Assembly (NCBI GenBank): GCA_050084515.1
Contig: CM114271.1
Location: forward strand, 6,324,001 to 6,388,000
DNA length: 64,000 nt
Reading direction: 5' to 3'
Origin: Blasia pusilla
Lineage: Eukaryota > Marchantiophyta > Marchantiopsida > Blasiales
The translations under genes were made by a program, and so were the position numbers. Positions 34,425-49,200 of this stretch are shown in pieces. The notes below the pieces were generated by a model. The model was not told the DNA's origin. It ran no database searches and worked only from the letters and a program-made list of their open reading frames with translations. Each line of letters starts with the position of its first letter. Within the stretch, counting starts at the first letter, position 1.

Positions 34425-36100
34425 CTGAATATCGATACAGACAGAGAACTAATCCCAAAGATGCAAATTCAGACATGACTCCATCAATAGATAACTAGCC
34501 GAAGATGATGGCTTAACGAAATCTGTTTTTCTACTCCACATCGTCCGTACAAACACACGCCTGTGTGTAATGAGTAAAGTACAGCATGTAAGAATACATG
34601 TATTGGTAGACCGAATTGGCGTAAACAAGTTTCACTACAGCCCAAGTCCACCACAGAGTCGCAATTTCCCATTTTGATGGGTCGCGCCAATACATGCCTT
34701 CAAAGGCAGAGACCTCAGATCCTTTGATCAGAAACTTGACCACCTTAAACGCTTAAATCCTGAGACTTAGAGACCTCAAACTTTGCGCCATCTTAAATAA
34801 CCTTATCCCAGCTGCCCACGTAGCTGCATCCATCCGCGCGGTCCTCATAGTTCAAAATTACACCCCTCGAACTCGCCCGTATATTCGCAAGTGCAAGCAC
34901 AAGGCTACCAGGCACAAGGGGTGGGGGAAAAACGTTCTTGGTGCTGGGAATCCCCAACCTCCACATATCTCCACAGACACTACTAGTAATACACAGCCAA
35001 GAGTTTAGGAAGTCCAGTACCACGCTTGCGCAGGAGACTCCCTCCCACTTCTGACAGACTGTTGTCGCTCTGTGTACACAATCCTGTCGAACCAGCACCC
35101 TTTCATATTCTAAATCTCCCTATCATCATCCTTGCAATGCAGGCCACAGTTTCATATGCGCTGGAAGACAGTACTTTTCATTCAGGGAGGTCACGTACGG
35201 GTCTGATTCTTCGCTTAGAGTTGCCATAACAAGCCCCCTCGACCAACTCCTCTTCTCCAACAAGCACAGTCCTCTATACAGTGGTCCGCGCCTCCTGCAT
35301 TGCCCAACACCATCAAGAAACCAGAGATCTCATGTTACAAAAGTCTCTCCAGCGGTGACGCAGACAAGTCCGCCGAAACACCAATTTTAAAATAACGATC
35401 GCTCAGAGCGGGAATCTCACGTCGGAGGAATTGGAAGGAAATTTTGAATCCCTTACACAACACAGAAACCTTATCCCCTAAAACTTCCATCACAAGCGTC
35501 ATCATAAGCACAGAGATCACCCATGACCTGCATCCTACCGACTGCCGTTTCTCTCCTGTCCTCTCCCGAGAAAGAGGTCAGCGTATGACACAGAGATCCG
35601 CCCTCTTCTACTTCCCCCGACACCCCACACCCACACATTCAAAGGAAGACAGCTCTCCACACCTGACGAGTGACTCCCGCCCTCTCTTCAGGAACATCAC
35701 AACGAAATCTGTCCTCTGCTATTCATGTTCAGTCTTCCTCTTATATTCTCCCCTACCAAAAACCCTACCTGCACCCCCCTTCCCCGCGGCATTGCCTTCT
35801 CAAACTGCCGCGCGCAAGGCAAACACCAATCCACCAATAATCGCACAATCAAGCGTCCAATTCCTGTTCACAAACAACCGCAACGCACGCCGTTCAAAAT
35901 ATCGGCAGTGGATACCCCGGCTCTCCCGTATCCAATCTGCATCCCGAGCAGCAGCGACGCCAAGTTTCAAACTCCTACGATCATCTGCCAGAATTCGTTC
36001 GGTGATTTGACGAAGGAGCACACCTGAGAGTTGTTGTAGGTGGAGTCCCGGGCAGGCAGGATCTTTGAAGTCTGGCGACGGCATTCGGAGGCGTCGACTA
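34425..36100 (-). promoter_or_regulatory. 5' region of the SET gene, first exon unresolved
   Basis: This should contain the first exon(s), leader and promoter of the SET-domain gene. One candidate first exon starts at the ATG complementary to 36082-36084 (MPSPDFKDPACPGLHLQQLS) and ends at a GT near 36022, but its phase (1) does not join directly to the exon at 34424 (phase 2 required), so an intermediate exon would be needed. GC content rises after 35500, as expected near a plant promoter. The long minus-strand frame at 35800-36195 has no known domain. Confidence 0.35.
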
Positions 36101-36449
36101 CATGGGACTGATTGTGATGGTTGTGCCGTCCATCCGTGGCTGCAGCAACGGCGGGTTCCGTCCGTGGCTACCGATCGTATTTGAAATGCACACACACGGA
36201 GAGTCCTACCCTTCTCGGCTCTACCCTACACACGTACCCCTCCCTCCATACAGACTCCTGCTAGGACTACTACTGTATCGAGCGTATGGTTCGGACGGGG
36301 CTAGTCAATGTTCTAAACGGGTGACTCCCGAAAACGTCAGTTATGACGACTCGCCGTAACTCAAACGGGTACATCCAAGATACTAAGGATACTTAAGGAT
36401 ACTAGTTTTTTTTTTCTTAAGGATACTAGTTTCCGCTCAAAGCTTGATC
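36101..36449. other. Intergenic
   Basis: No gene is recognised. A direct repeat of ttaaggatactagttt (36390-36432) and a T-run lie near the right end. Confidence 0.5.
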
Positions 36450-37570
36450 GAGAGAGTAGAGCGGCCATCCGGCTCCATAGAGTGACCCATGGGAGAGTGA
36501 ACTTATCTCTCGACTTGTTTAATGGCACCTTCCGCATTCTTAGGGAGGTTGGCCACTCTAGCGCCCCCTCTTTGCTTTCAATTTAGGGTTAGGGATGGAC
36601 CACTCCATCTACAACACGTCTTTGAGGTTGATGATAGCCTTTTCCCACTACAGTCTTCCCTCGCATGTAGAGATTCCCTTCTAGTTGAGTCTCGAGCCGT
36701 TCTCCCACTTTCTCCTCCTTAGTTACCTTCGGTCGGTCTGGGCTCCAATCTTCGTTGATGGAAGCCCACTTTGAGGGAGTTTTTAGAGGCACTATGTCAA
36801 ATGGGGATATCCCAATGGAGGTTCGGACCCGTATTTGCTCTTGCTCTATTAAGGGGGCAAGCTCATGGATGGGGGGTCGCCCCCTTATTCCAGCTTTTCG
36901 TATCACATCACTTACCTACACCATAGCAATGCGACTCCGATTGGCCCTCCCCCAACCATCAGTGGTTGGTTTGACACATTATGAGTATCGCCAGAGTTTG
37001 GGTCCACTTCATGTGCATTTGGCATGTTGTCTAGATGGGGGTGAGAGGATTCCACTCACGATGTTGTGCGGGATATCATGTTCTGTATTGCTCACGAGAG
37101 CAACTTCCATGTGCACTAAGAGAGTCACTACTCCATGAGGAATACCCTTATTCGTGTTGATCGTTATATAACGACTGAGGCTAAGGTGGTGGTGGCGCAT
37201 GTTGCAGTGACGGATCCTATGCAGGAGGTTGCGCGAGCCCAAGTGGTGATACAAGGGAGATTGCTACAAGGAGGGGCGGTGGAGAAGAACCATCTATATA
37301 GTCAACTTCATGATGGACATCGATTCGTCCCGCTAGCCGTAGAGATGTGTGGGGCTATGGGGGAGAGGTTTGACTCGTTCCTTATCGATTGCGCTCATCA
37401 TCTCCAGTCGAGAAATGGGTTTTCCTTAGTTGTCACGGTTCTTTATTGTAGGCAACGGGCCTCCATAGCTTTGCAGCATGTCCAAGCTAATGGGCTTTTA
37501 CAAAGGCTCATACTATGGGAGACATCCGTGCTAGGAGGCCACTTAATGGTAGTCATAACTCTCTAGGTGT
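36450..37570 (+). pseudogene. Non-LTR retrotransposon (LINE) RT C-terminal remnant
   Basis: Pieces in two frames follow the end of a LINE ORF2: FRITSLTYTIAMRLRLALP, then a cysteine/histidine stretch (LGPLHVHLACCLDGG), VVRDIMFCIA, VDRYITTEAKVVVAHVAVT (strand motif ending in TDP), and HRFVPLAVEMCGAMGERFD with RQRASIALQHVQA. This order is that of the zinc-knuckle-like and terminal region seen after the reverse transcriptase in LINE-type proteins. The catalytic reverse transcriptase itself is not present. Stops and a frame change near 37135 show it is dead, most likely a 5'-truncated insertion. Confidence 0.5.
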
Positions 37571-39938
<2,368 letters not shown>

Positions 39939-40629
39939 GGGCCAGGTCCCATGGGCATTTTCTTGGGGTCGCTTGCGACCTGAAGAAAATGCTATTTGGC
40001 TATAATTTCCCGCTTGCGACGACTTTCCAGCCTGTTCCAGGCCGATTGCGCTCCACTAATGGGATTAGTTTTCAGCTATGGAATTTTCCCTTCGTTTCCC
40101 TCTGTTCTATTACCCCTCGCATCCTATCCCTTCTTATTCCCTATAAATGCTCTCTCCATTTGCTTTGTTCCATCCTCTCTCCAAGTTTGCTCTAGTCCTA
40201 TTTCCAAGTTTGGTCCCTATTCCAATTTTGTTCATAGATTTCCTCTCCATCTAGTTTCTTTCTTGCTTTCTTTTTATTAATTTTTCTCATTTTTGTTTCT
40301 TTTTTTAAGCATGGATATTTTAGCTCAAGAGAGAATGAATAATTTAATAATCATGTGCTTCTTGACTCTCTAATTTTTTTACTATAGTTCAAATCATTTC
40401 TACTGGTTGTTATTTTCTTGAAGTTAGACGTAGGAGGTCCCTCCTTCGTTATCATGCTCTCTTGTATTTCCAATTCATGACGAATGTTAGTGCAAATACT
40501 ATATCACGTCGGGTGTCCTTTCCTTTGTATATTTTACCATGATCTATGGCATTTACATGTCTTTTCATTGACGATGTTATAGTAAGAAGAGATCATCTAG
40601 AGCGATTAGATCATTCTTTCGTGTTACAG

Positions 40630-41500
40630 TGAATACACTTGACTTCATTTGTGATTTGTTACGGAATCAACTAACTACTAATCCTCCCCATTATCTATAA
40701 GTCTTAGCAAACAGGTTTTTGAGTGTTGAGAAGCAAGTCGCTATCACTCTCCGACGTCTTGCCACATGGGATCAAATGAAGGGGATTGGAGAGCTTCAAT
40801 GCCAAAAATCTACAATTGTGTAAGTTGTCTTCAAAGTCATTAATGCACTTGTGGAGAAGGCACGTGGGGCATTGAGTTGGCCAAGAGGACAACATATGCA
40901 GAGGGTAAAGTTAGATTTCAAAGCACAACATGGTTTTTTGAATTGTTGCAGTGCAACTGATGTCACTCATTTCCTCATGGAACTACTTGCGGGTGCAAAT
41001 TCCATAATGTGGTATAGTCATAAAAGCAAATCTTATGCTTATGCCATGCAAGCTATTGATGATTCAAGACCAAAATTCATATATGTGTTCATTGGATATC
41101 CCAATTCTATTCGTGATTCTTGAATTCTTCAAAACTCCCAATCCTACAAAAATGCCACTTCCAACCAAAGTGTCCTAGATGGACATTCACTTCCATTGAT
41201 AAATGGTGAGAGGATTCGGGAGTATATTATTGGTGATGCAGGATATCCACTCTTGCCATGGCTCATAGTTCCTAATCCTAAAGCACCTATCGGACAAAAG
41301 AATACTTTGAACTTTTATCATTCTTCCATGAGGATGTGTATGGAGAGAGCTTTTGCCCGACTAAAAGGACATCGCGCATATTCAATCGAGTCATTTACAA
41401 GCCAAACTTACAAACGCTACCAAAGATGATATTTTTTGCATGTGTTCTTCATAACCTCACGATAGATAGAGAAGATCTTATAGGAAATTATCTCATAGAC
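40630..41500 (+). pseudogene. PIF/Harbinger transposase (DDE_Tnp_4 type)
   Basis: The N-terminal part shows VEKQVAITLRRLATW and helix-turn-helix-like text, followed by MEKARGALSWPRG. The catalytic core contains ATDVTHF (first Asp), MQAIDDSRPKFIYVF, YIIGDAGYPLLPWL (second Asp) and MERAFARLKG (Glu), the HARBI1 family pattern with all three acidic residues kept. Stops lie at about 40830 and at 41121 (DS*ILQNS, where CGA arginine to TGA is likely), and a frameshift near 41405 shifts the end (ACVLHNLTIDRED). In an active element the enzyme, with its Myb partner, excises and inserts DNA at TWA sites. Confidence 0.88.
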
Positions 41501-41777
41501 CCCTTCTCCTCGACAAGGACGCATGAAGCACAAGGTCGTAGCAATCCTCCAAACAATGAAACAACACTTCAAGGAAGGAGAAATCACGAGGCTCTTTACA
41601 AGCATGTTATGGCAATAGATGAATCGTGTTTTCAACATACCAATAGAAGTACATATACCATACAAGCAGATGTACATCATATATCCATGTATATATTTAA
41701 CATATAAGTACATTTCATTTGCATATTTTTGTTCACCGTATCCTCAATGAAGTTCAATTATTTTTTAATGTAAAATC

Positions 41778-43110
41778 TCAAGATATCCCTTGAAACCTCT
41801 TACCAAAAGCATAACACAAGGCTCTGGATATCATTTTGAGAGCATTTGCATTATGTTGTAGGACTTGTAGTTCTAATTGTCGTTGTTCAATTTCCTTTTT
41901 TGGATCATCATGCATAATTTTTATCACGAAATGAATGGATTCCTTTATGGTATCTCCCATGGAGCTCTTGTGTCGCCCTCGAGACATCGTCGTTTGGCTT
42001 TAATCCTATCCTTGAGTCTCTTCCTTTTTGAACTTTTGTTTTAAGTTCGAGAGGGGTTGCTAGTGCAAAAATCTATATTACTACATAGCACCATCATTAG
42101 CTAGTTGGGATATCTTCTACATCCATTGGGATCTTAAATGAATCCACCTCTATATAAACAAACGATAAATTAGTAATAGTGTATGTGCATTGTATCTGAT
42201 ATTAATAAATAAATTATTTTTTCTCATCATTTTCATGTACTTGGAGAAGAGGATGGAAAGAAGACTGGCTAGATGGGATCTCAAATGACTCCATCTCTAT
42301 ATAAAAAAACAATAAGTTAGTAAAAGCCTCATAGTGATATCAACAAGCAACTGAAATTTAATTCTTCTAGTTCATATTGATGTACTTGGAGGCACGATTG
42401 AAGCTATCAGACTCATGGGAGGAGAATTGAAGTCAACATTAAGATCAGGGAGAAGTGAAGTACCAAAGCTTGACATTCCCATGCTCTTCGAATCCACATA
42501 TTGTCGCTTAGGAAGCCATTCGACAAGACTCTAGTAATACACTTCATCAATATTCCAAGGCAGACCTAAAGCTTTACGATCCTTTTTGGACATGCGAGTG
42601 TCAAAGTAAGACATCTCGCCACTTTTTGCCTTCCACTCCAAATCATAAACCTGTACTCAGAACTTACACGAGTGTCACTTGTAAAATAAAGAAAATTCAT
42701 GTTGTGCTCACATTATAGCATTTTGATACCACCAACTTAACTTACATGTTTGAACTCTTTTATGAGAGAGTTCCATTTTTTTTAGGCTTGGCCATCACGA
42801 ATGGGTTGCTTCATCCCGTTTTCGAAACGAAACTCATCCACTTTCTTCCACTTTTGTTTTAACTTGGCAATCACGAATGGGTTGCTTCATCCCGTTTTTG
42901 AAACAAAACTCGTCCACTTTCTTCCACTTTTGTTTTAACCTGGCCATGGTAGATTGAGTAGTATAATTCAGTTCTAATATTTCCATTTCATCTCGTTTTG
43001 CTGTAATCAAATTTTGGATCTCGAAAGGCGTCCATGGTATCAGCTTTGCATTCTAAATTAGTATTTAAGAGTCGATGATAACACACTCATCGTCCATTTG
43101 ACTTCCTTCC
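41778..43110 (-). pseudogene. Myb/SANT-like partner gene of the Harbinger element
   Basis: The gene is read on the - strand, tail to tail with the transposase. Near 43,050 the frame reads LIPWTPFEIQNLI and then STMARLKQKWKKVDEF, a Myb/trihelix-like pattern with the first tryptophan of the repeat. The 3' end is a 69-codon frame at 41778-41987 with KKEIEQRQLELQVLQ, a probable coiled coil. PIF/Harbinger elements usually encode such a protein to bring the transposase to the ends. Several stops, and a 76-bp tandem duplication at about 42790-42945 that breaks the frame, show it is dead. Confidence 0.55.
42790..42945. repeat. 76-bp tandem duplication in the Myb-like gene
   Basis: tcacgaatgggttgcttcat starts at 42795 and again at 42871. 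The two units differ at about six positions. Seventy-six is not a multiple of three, so the duplication destroys the reading frame. Confidence 0.9.
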
Positions 43111-43875
43111 TACAATGGGAAACAATTAGTGAAATTTCATTGCAGGAAATTATAGACTATTATAATGTTTAAGAAGATTGTAGAAAGAGAACCCATGAGG
43201 GAAGGCTTGACTCCAACATTTTCAACAACGGTTGATATGCACTTATGATTCGAGGAAGCAGTGGCTTAAAAAATATGAATATAATTAGGGTGTCTCTATA
43301 TGTCTCTACTGGATCAATTAATCTATCTGGATCAACGTACACACGCATTTGCCTAACCTTTGCACTCCCACTACATTTAAGGCATCCTTGGGTTTCATGC
43401 ACTTATGTACCTACCCCTGAGACTCTACATCTAGCACAATATCTTACAGGCTTGCCCTTGTCTAAACTTCCGTGAGATAGGCATGAAGATTTATTTTTGT
43501 CATAGAAGGCCTCTGAATTCTCCCCACGTAAATTGCCCACTAATGCAATAGACACTCTTCCGCCAACATGTGCCATTTTTTGTGATCTACTTTCACTACT
43601 TTCCTATGAGTTTCAATGATAAAAAATTCTCAAATGATCAATCAGATCTGTACAAAATTTTAATTCGAAACTCTCTACTATCTCTTATATCTTATAGAGA
43701 TGTTAGAGGGAGGATTTGATCATGTTGCAGGTCGCAAAGACACTCAAGTCCCCAAAGAGATAGTAATGGGTGACGAGAATCAGTTCACATGAGAAATCAA
43801 ATGCTTGTGAATAGTTTACAGCTTTATGGTTTAGAATTTCCATCGTGCTCAAGTGAGATCGGTGCAGGAATATAT
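43111..43875. other. Interior of the Harbinger element, 5' of the Myb-like gene
   Basis: A minus-strand frame at 43169-43402 has CLKCSG, and upstream in another frame CARCRVSG, two CX2C pairs that may be a zinc-binding remnant. I cannot assign it to a family. It may be the N-terminal exon of the Myb-like gene or unrelated captured sequence. Confidence 0.35.
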
Positions 43876-44345
43876 CGTGCGAATCCACATCGTCATACAA
43901 CATACATCGCTGACATACCATACTCACATACATACATAACATAGACGAGAATATCCACAAACACAAGTGTACCACAACTCAAATCCGTGAAAGACCTAGT
44001 GTCATCAAACACGTATAGAATCACATACAATCGAGCCAAACCCACTCCACGATGGGAGAATCTAGGTCGAAGCTTGCGGGAAACACCATAGCCAAGAGCT
44101 CTACATACTACCAAGGCTAACTCCCAATGCAACAGGCTCAACTCAAAGAACTGACTGTTCTTTGAGTGCACTCCACCTTATATCCTCCAACCTAAGAGCG
44201 GGCCCTACTGGGAAAGTCACCCCCAACTGAGTAACCCCCAACCCTATGTATGAAACCGCATCTCTACCAAGCGACTATGGTCCTACATAAGGAATGGCCT
44301 CTACTAGCACATTATACTCTACGACATAATCCGTATGGTCATCAC
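43876..44345 (-). mobile_element. Solo gypsy LTR inside the Harbinger element
   Basis: It is nearly the same as 13705-14200, the LTR of the minus-strand gypsy copy, from aatccacatcg to cgtatggtcat. No gag or pol sequence flanks it, so it is a solo LTR or an LTR fragment. A target duplication is not evident. Being inside the Harbinger termini, it either inserted after the DNA transposon or was carried along with it. Confidence 0.75.
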
Positions 44346-44799
44346 AAATATCACATGGAACTATGGTGAATTGGTCATATTTCCTAGTTTGCTTAGCCTC
44401 TCATTCGTCTTGGAGTTATATGTGTGGTATGATATTTGATGTTGATGATTGTTTTATGACTTCCATTTTTTTTTTCGGGTCTTCTTCCGAGCACAATATA
44501 TTACATTCTGTGCGGAGATAGTTCATCAGGAATCATAAGTGAAGAGGGCTCCTTCCAAACCCTTCCCTTGCCCAATCCAGTACGCTACCCTACCAGAATT
44601 ACTGTGATGGGAGACCTGGGCTTGACTTACAATTATAGTTCTACTATGGACCACGTAATCCAAAACGATCCATCTATGCTTTTGATGATCAGAGACTTGA
44701 GCTAAGCCAACAAGTATCTCACCGATGGCACTTGAGCAGCCTTGTGCTATAACTAATTTTTTTCCCAACAATCCTACATGAGAAACCTTCATTAGCACT
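44346..44799. other. Unassigned sequence inside the Harbinger element
   Basis: Next to the P450 fragment; a minus-strand 102-codon frame (44526-44834) and plus-strand pieces exist, but no family could be recognised. It may be P450 exon or intron sequence too decayed to read. Confidence 0.35.
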
Positions 44800-45156
44800 T
44801 TTTTGATCATCCGCAATGAACATTTATGGGACAAAGCTCTAGAATTTCAACCCGAGCGCTTCCTAGGAGAGAACCATAGCGTGAACTTTTGTGTAAACAA
44901 CTTTAGACTACTTCCTTTAGAAGGTGGGAGGCAGAATTAATTTTGAAGAACAAACACATTCATGAATCTGGGGTTGTTGCTGTTCAAACGCTTGCTCATT
45001 TCAGTGCTATATAATGTTGACTGGACTCATCCTGGAATGGATTACAATGACATCTGCTCAACGGATGGGATTGGTTTTGTCATGCGTGAGGAACGGCTAC
45101 TCATACTTGTCTTGAGGTTGCAGCTGCCCAACCACATCTATGAATTTGGAAATTGA
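44800..45156 (+). pseudogene. Cytochrome P450 C-terminal fragment
   Basis: One frame reads IRNEHLWDKALEFQPERFLG (the PERF motif), FRLLPLEGGRQ where the haem-binding FxxGxRxCxG should be, then LISVLYNVDWTHPGMDYND and LQLPNHIYEF, the usual plant P450 C-terminus with its final LP and HLY-like motif. The haem-ligand cysteine and the residues around it are lost, and two stops follow (about 44938). P450s are haem monooxygenases anchored in the ER. This is a dead gene fragment lying between the ends of a DNA transposon. Confidence 0.8.
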
Positions 45157-46215
45157 TTTGTCCTAGCATACACCTGGAGGGTAAACAAAGTTTGGATGAG
45201 ATTGGATGCTCCATGACTACAAGTTCTTAGAGCATAATCCGTGAGAGTTTACAATACCTGTCCACGGCTTGAGAGTTTTTTACGGATTCCAAAGTAACCA
45301 GGTTGCAATGTGCCGTCACGAAGGCCGGGGTAGTAGTTGCAAATTTTGGAGTAAAGCTTCTTGCCCCTTGATGGATCTACAACATAGTCAACTATATGGA
45401 AGCAACACGTCGAGATCAATTTTGTTTGTTTGGTCTCAAAGCCCTCATATGTACAAATTTGTCATGGAGTCTCTACATATTACCACAAGGGGCAATTGTT
45501 GTGAGGAGGAGGTGGAACTCCGACAAGTTCAACTGGCACTAGTAATTATATCATCAATTAATCACTTCGAATTCTTCTTTAACTTCTCTCGTACTCCAAA
45601 ATCAACAATTCCTCGAGACTTTTGATTGTGTTCAGCCCGTTGGAATTGGCTCAACCCATATGGAGTCTTTTGGAAACAGTTATGTGCATGAAATTCAACA
45701 AAAAAGAGCTTCTCCAAGTAATTCTCTTGAACACATCCAACATTCAATCGATTCTTCTCTAGAGATGCAGGCTACTATAGACATCGAGCTAGGAGCGACT
45801 GAAATGTCATTGAACACAAGATGTACACCTAAACACGCTCGACTCAAGGCCACTCGCATTCAGTTTGGCTATATTTGAACATCACTCGCTTCCTTTACGT
45901 TTTGTCCGTGACCGCTTGCAAGAAACTATTCAGGTCCCTCCCAATGTCCATAGAAGAAAGCGTTTGAATGGACGAAACTGACCGGTTATTTCGAATATGT
46001 ACCCGCCCCAACAAGTTCAAAAGGGCGCAAGGACGCTAAAAAACATTTTGCGCCCAAAAAAAATGGGGGCAAGAAAATCAAGACCACGTGTTGATACCAC
46101 TGACGTTGCAAACCTCAGACGACAACCATCTCAAAAGATTCTAGACTATCCGATAGGGCTTGACTGTAAAAACAGCCAACCTTGATGCTCGACGCTGGCC
46201 CATGGGACCCGGCCC
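45157..46215. other. Right interior of the Harbinger element
   Basis: A 118-codon + frame at 45269-45625 and a 72-codon frame at 45660-45878 have plausible composition but no recognised domain; they may be further captured gene fragments. The last 250 bases (about 45965-46215) resemble the right part of the MITE at 50430-50667. Confidence 0.45.
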
Positions 46216-49200
46216 TAAGTATTCCATATATGCTAATATTCTCATAATGTATGAATTAGTGATGTTTTAGAATGTTTAACTAACTATGCGGGCGCAACTC
46301 ATGAAGTATGGCGAGTATCCCACTACCTAGGTCATGGAGGATATTTGAGGAGGTTGAAGGATGCAAGAGGACGTCTTCACCGATCAGTATATCTTAATAT
46401 CCTTGGTAAGTTCCTAACTTATAGAGGGTTCCTACATTTAGGGTGTTTTCATATTATTTTATATTACAAATGCAAGTTAGTGGAACTATGTGCATTGGGC
46501 ATTTCTCATGTCGATGGGAAACATCCTCCAAAAGGACTTGGGTTAAAACCAACTGTGAAATCCAACACTTTGGATGATAACGCCTTTTACAACTAGGAGA
46601 AGAAGGAGGAAAGAACAGTTGATGCTGAGATGTTTGAGGGGCATCTCATGGGGGATTTGTTTTCCCTTAGATTGAGGATGTCATCCTCAAGCAACTGGGC
46701 TAGTGGGTATGGAGGGCCCATTCAGAGCAAGCACTAGAGGGGTAGTTATAGGGGAGTTATTGGGGGTTATAGTCGCAAGCAGTTGCATATCTCGAGGAAA
46801 CTCATGGGACCTTCTAGTCATGATGGACCTTCTATAGGTCCACCACAACCATGTGGGCATGGTACGTTACGTGCACAACTTTGACTTAGATAATATGAAT
46901 ATTTCCGTCGCATGTTAATATGAAAATTAGACATATTATGTATAAAGATGAAATTTTAGAGTTTTTAGAATCTCACAAATGAAATCAAATTGGAGAAAAC
47001 CATACTATTTGAAATTTTAAATATTTGCGACTCTTTAATTTTAGTTGTTATGGGAGTCATAGTTGCGAGATGGAGGCAACTTTATAACTATTTTTCAAGT
47101 ACTTGATGGGGTATCATGTGTTTGTCTAGTGGCTAGTAATAGTGTCATACAACTATATTGTAGGAGTAATAAAAAAACACTTTACATCCACATAGTAATC
47201 ACATAGTGCAACTCAAGATCACAATTATGTAAGTGTCTTGCAACTACCATGTGGTTGCAAGACACTTGTTGGTGTGAAAATATAGAGCAACTATTATGCA
47301 ACTCCGTGCACTCGCGAAGTTACTTCAATTGTAGTAGTGGCTACAACTATTGCTTTTCAAGTATATTAAAAATAATTTTTTGGACTCATAATCCTACAAC
47401 TATATTACAAGTTTGTTGCAAGTAGCGGGAAATTTATGAGGAATTTTACTTTGCAAGTATTAAGTTTTGTGCGAGCGATGGGAACTGTAAAGCACTCCCA
47501 AAAATTTGAAAAAAAACTAAAAGTAATGGCTACAAGTGTGAGAAGACTCAAAAGTTACTCATATGTCTACAACTATGACTCGCAAGATTCATTAGATACT
47601 TTCTCTACTGCTTTAAAGGCGTGTTGGTTTTGCTTTACCCAAATCGTTTCAACACTCTTTCTTCCCAACATAGATGATGCCTTGAAAGGCAAGTAGAGTG
47701 TGGTGGAGCCTCATTTTAATTTGGAGGACATCATGTGGGATTATTAGGATGTCAAAGATATTTTTTTCTCTCTAGTTACGATAGCAAAATAAATATCAAG
47801 GTTGACTAAAGATGTTAGTCGTCGTGACAATAAGGTAAAACATATATGATGATGCAAGAAGTGCAAAGAGTCATGTTGAAAAGTACGACATCCAATTTTG
47901 GGATAAACTTCATAGCAAAGTTATCATTGGTAGATTGAAAAAAAAGGATAGGGGATTCAAGCTAAGTGAATACATGCCAATTATGGATGAACCTCAAACC
48001 CTAAAGTAATATTTCCAACAACTCCAAATTAATAACTAGTGATAATTCCATTTAGACCTCGTGTTAAAACCTTATGAAGGGATGAGGTTATGAAAATTGA
48101 TGAGAGACTAAATGAAAGGCATATATAGGAAGGTGAGATGATAGACCATGACGTAATTGAGGTAACTCAAGTATGTCATAAACAATGGTGTTTGTCATAT
48201 GTACAAATATTTTCGCAAAAAAAATAATTTGATGCATGCCAGAATTTAGAATGAAAAATAGTTTATACTCTAGTATATCTTGGTCTACATCGAATTACAC
48301 TCTATCCACCACTTGGAGGGCATGCCAACAATGAGGAAGATACATCACAAAAAACTCCCATCCCTCTTAAGATGGATCTTCAACACAGAAGCACTACCAT
48401 TACTCCACTCGAGGCAGAAAATCAAATGACTCATCGCTCTCTTGATTATCTTGTTGATAAATTTGGGTGTTTATCTTAAACACTCCATGACCATACTTAT
48501 TATGAACAATGGAATAGGCATGCAATGTAGAGTCCAACGTCCACTCCTCCTTGCTTCACCCCAAAGCATTCCCAACCTCGAGCTTTGAAAGCGAAAGTCT
48601 TAGGTTGAGTCTTCAAGTCACGCATTCTATAACAAAATAAACCACCAAGTGCTAATGAGGTCGAGGCTTTCTATGAAGACCATATGCACCAAGTGCATGT
48701 TGTCTTCATAGGAAGCTTTATCCCCAAGCCTTGACAAATCTCCCAAGTTGCTTGCCTATATCGTAGTGAGTCGGTTAATCTCTAAAGGTATGTACCTCAC
48801 TGTGCCTTAGCTTAAATCCGAAATCAAACATGAAATACGACTACATATGAAGCTCGTCAAATTCTCTAATCCAAGAACGACGATCATCCTCTCATGTGTG
48901 GACAAAAGATCTAGTAGTCGTCGCCTCAGGCTCCAACACCTTGTCCCTCATGTGTAAGTTTTTTTTAGAATAGTTTTTAGTATTGTAATACCCCACCCAC
49001 ATTCATACATAATCTTATATATTAACCATAAAAAATTAACAACACTTAATATATATGGCACATGCATTTAAATTTTGGATGCATTGTACTTCAAAAGTCC
49101 ATCAATCTAAGTTATCAAAACCCTCTTTAAATTTAAGATTGTCTTTATCTTTTTCTTATACCATTTGTTCCTATTTTCATACTTTGTATATGTCATCACG

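Larger units (their letters stand above)
39939..46215 (+). mobile_element. PIF/Harbinger DNA transposon, 6.28 kb, degenerate
   Basis: The left end reads GGGCCAGGTCCCATGGGC and the right end GCCCATGGGACCCGGCCC: inverted repeats of 18 bases with one mismatch. TAA flanks both ends (39936-39938 and 46216-46218), the three-base duplication typical of PIF/Harbinger. Inside are a DDE transposase remnant (+), a Myb/SANT-like gene (-, convergent), a solo gypsy LTR and a cytochrome P450 fragment. Both element genes are broken, so it cannot move itself. A 423-bp relative with similar ends is at 50245-50667. Confidence 0.85.

Noticed and set aside
35800-36195. 131-codon minus-strand frame as first exon of the SET gene
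   Set aside because: The start is plausible, but no donor of the required phase joins it to the next supported exon; left as a candidate only.
46345-46596. 83-codon plus frame as a gene
   Set aside because: Protein-like text continues past its stop, but I recognise no family and see no gene structure.
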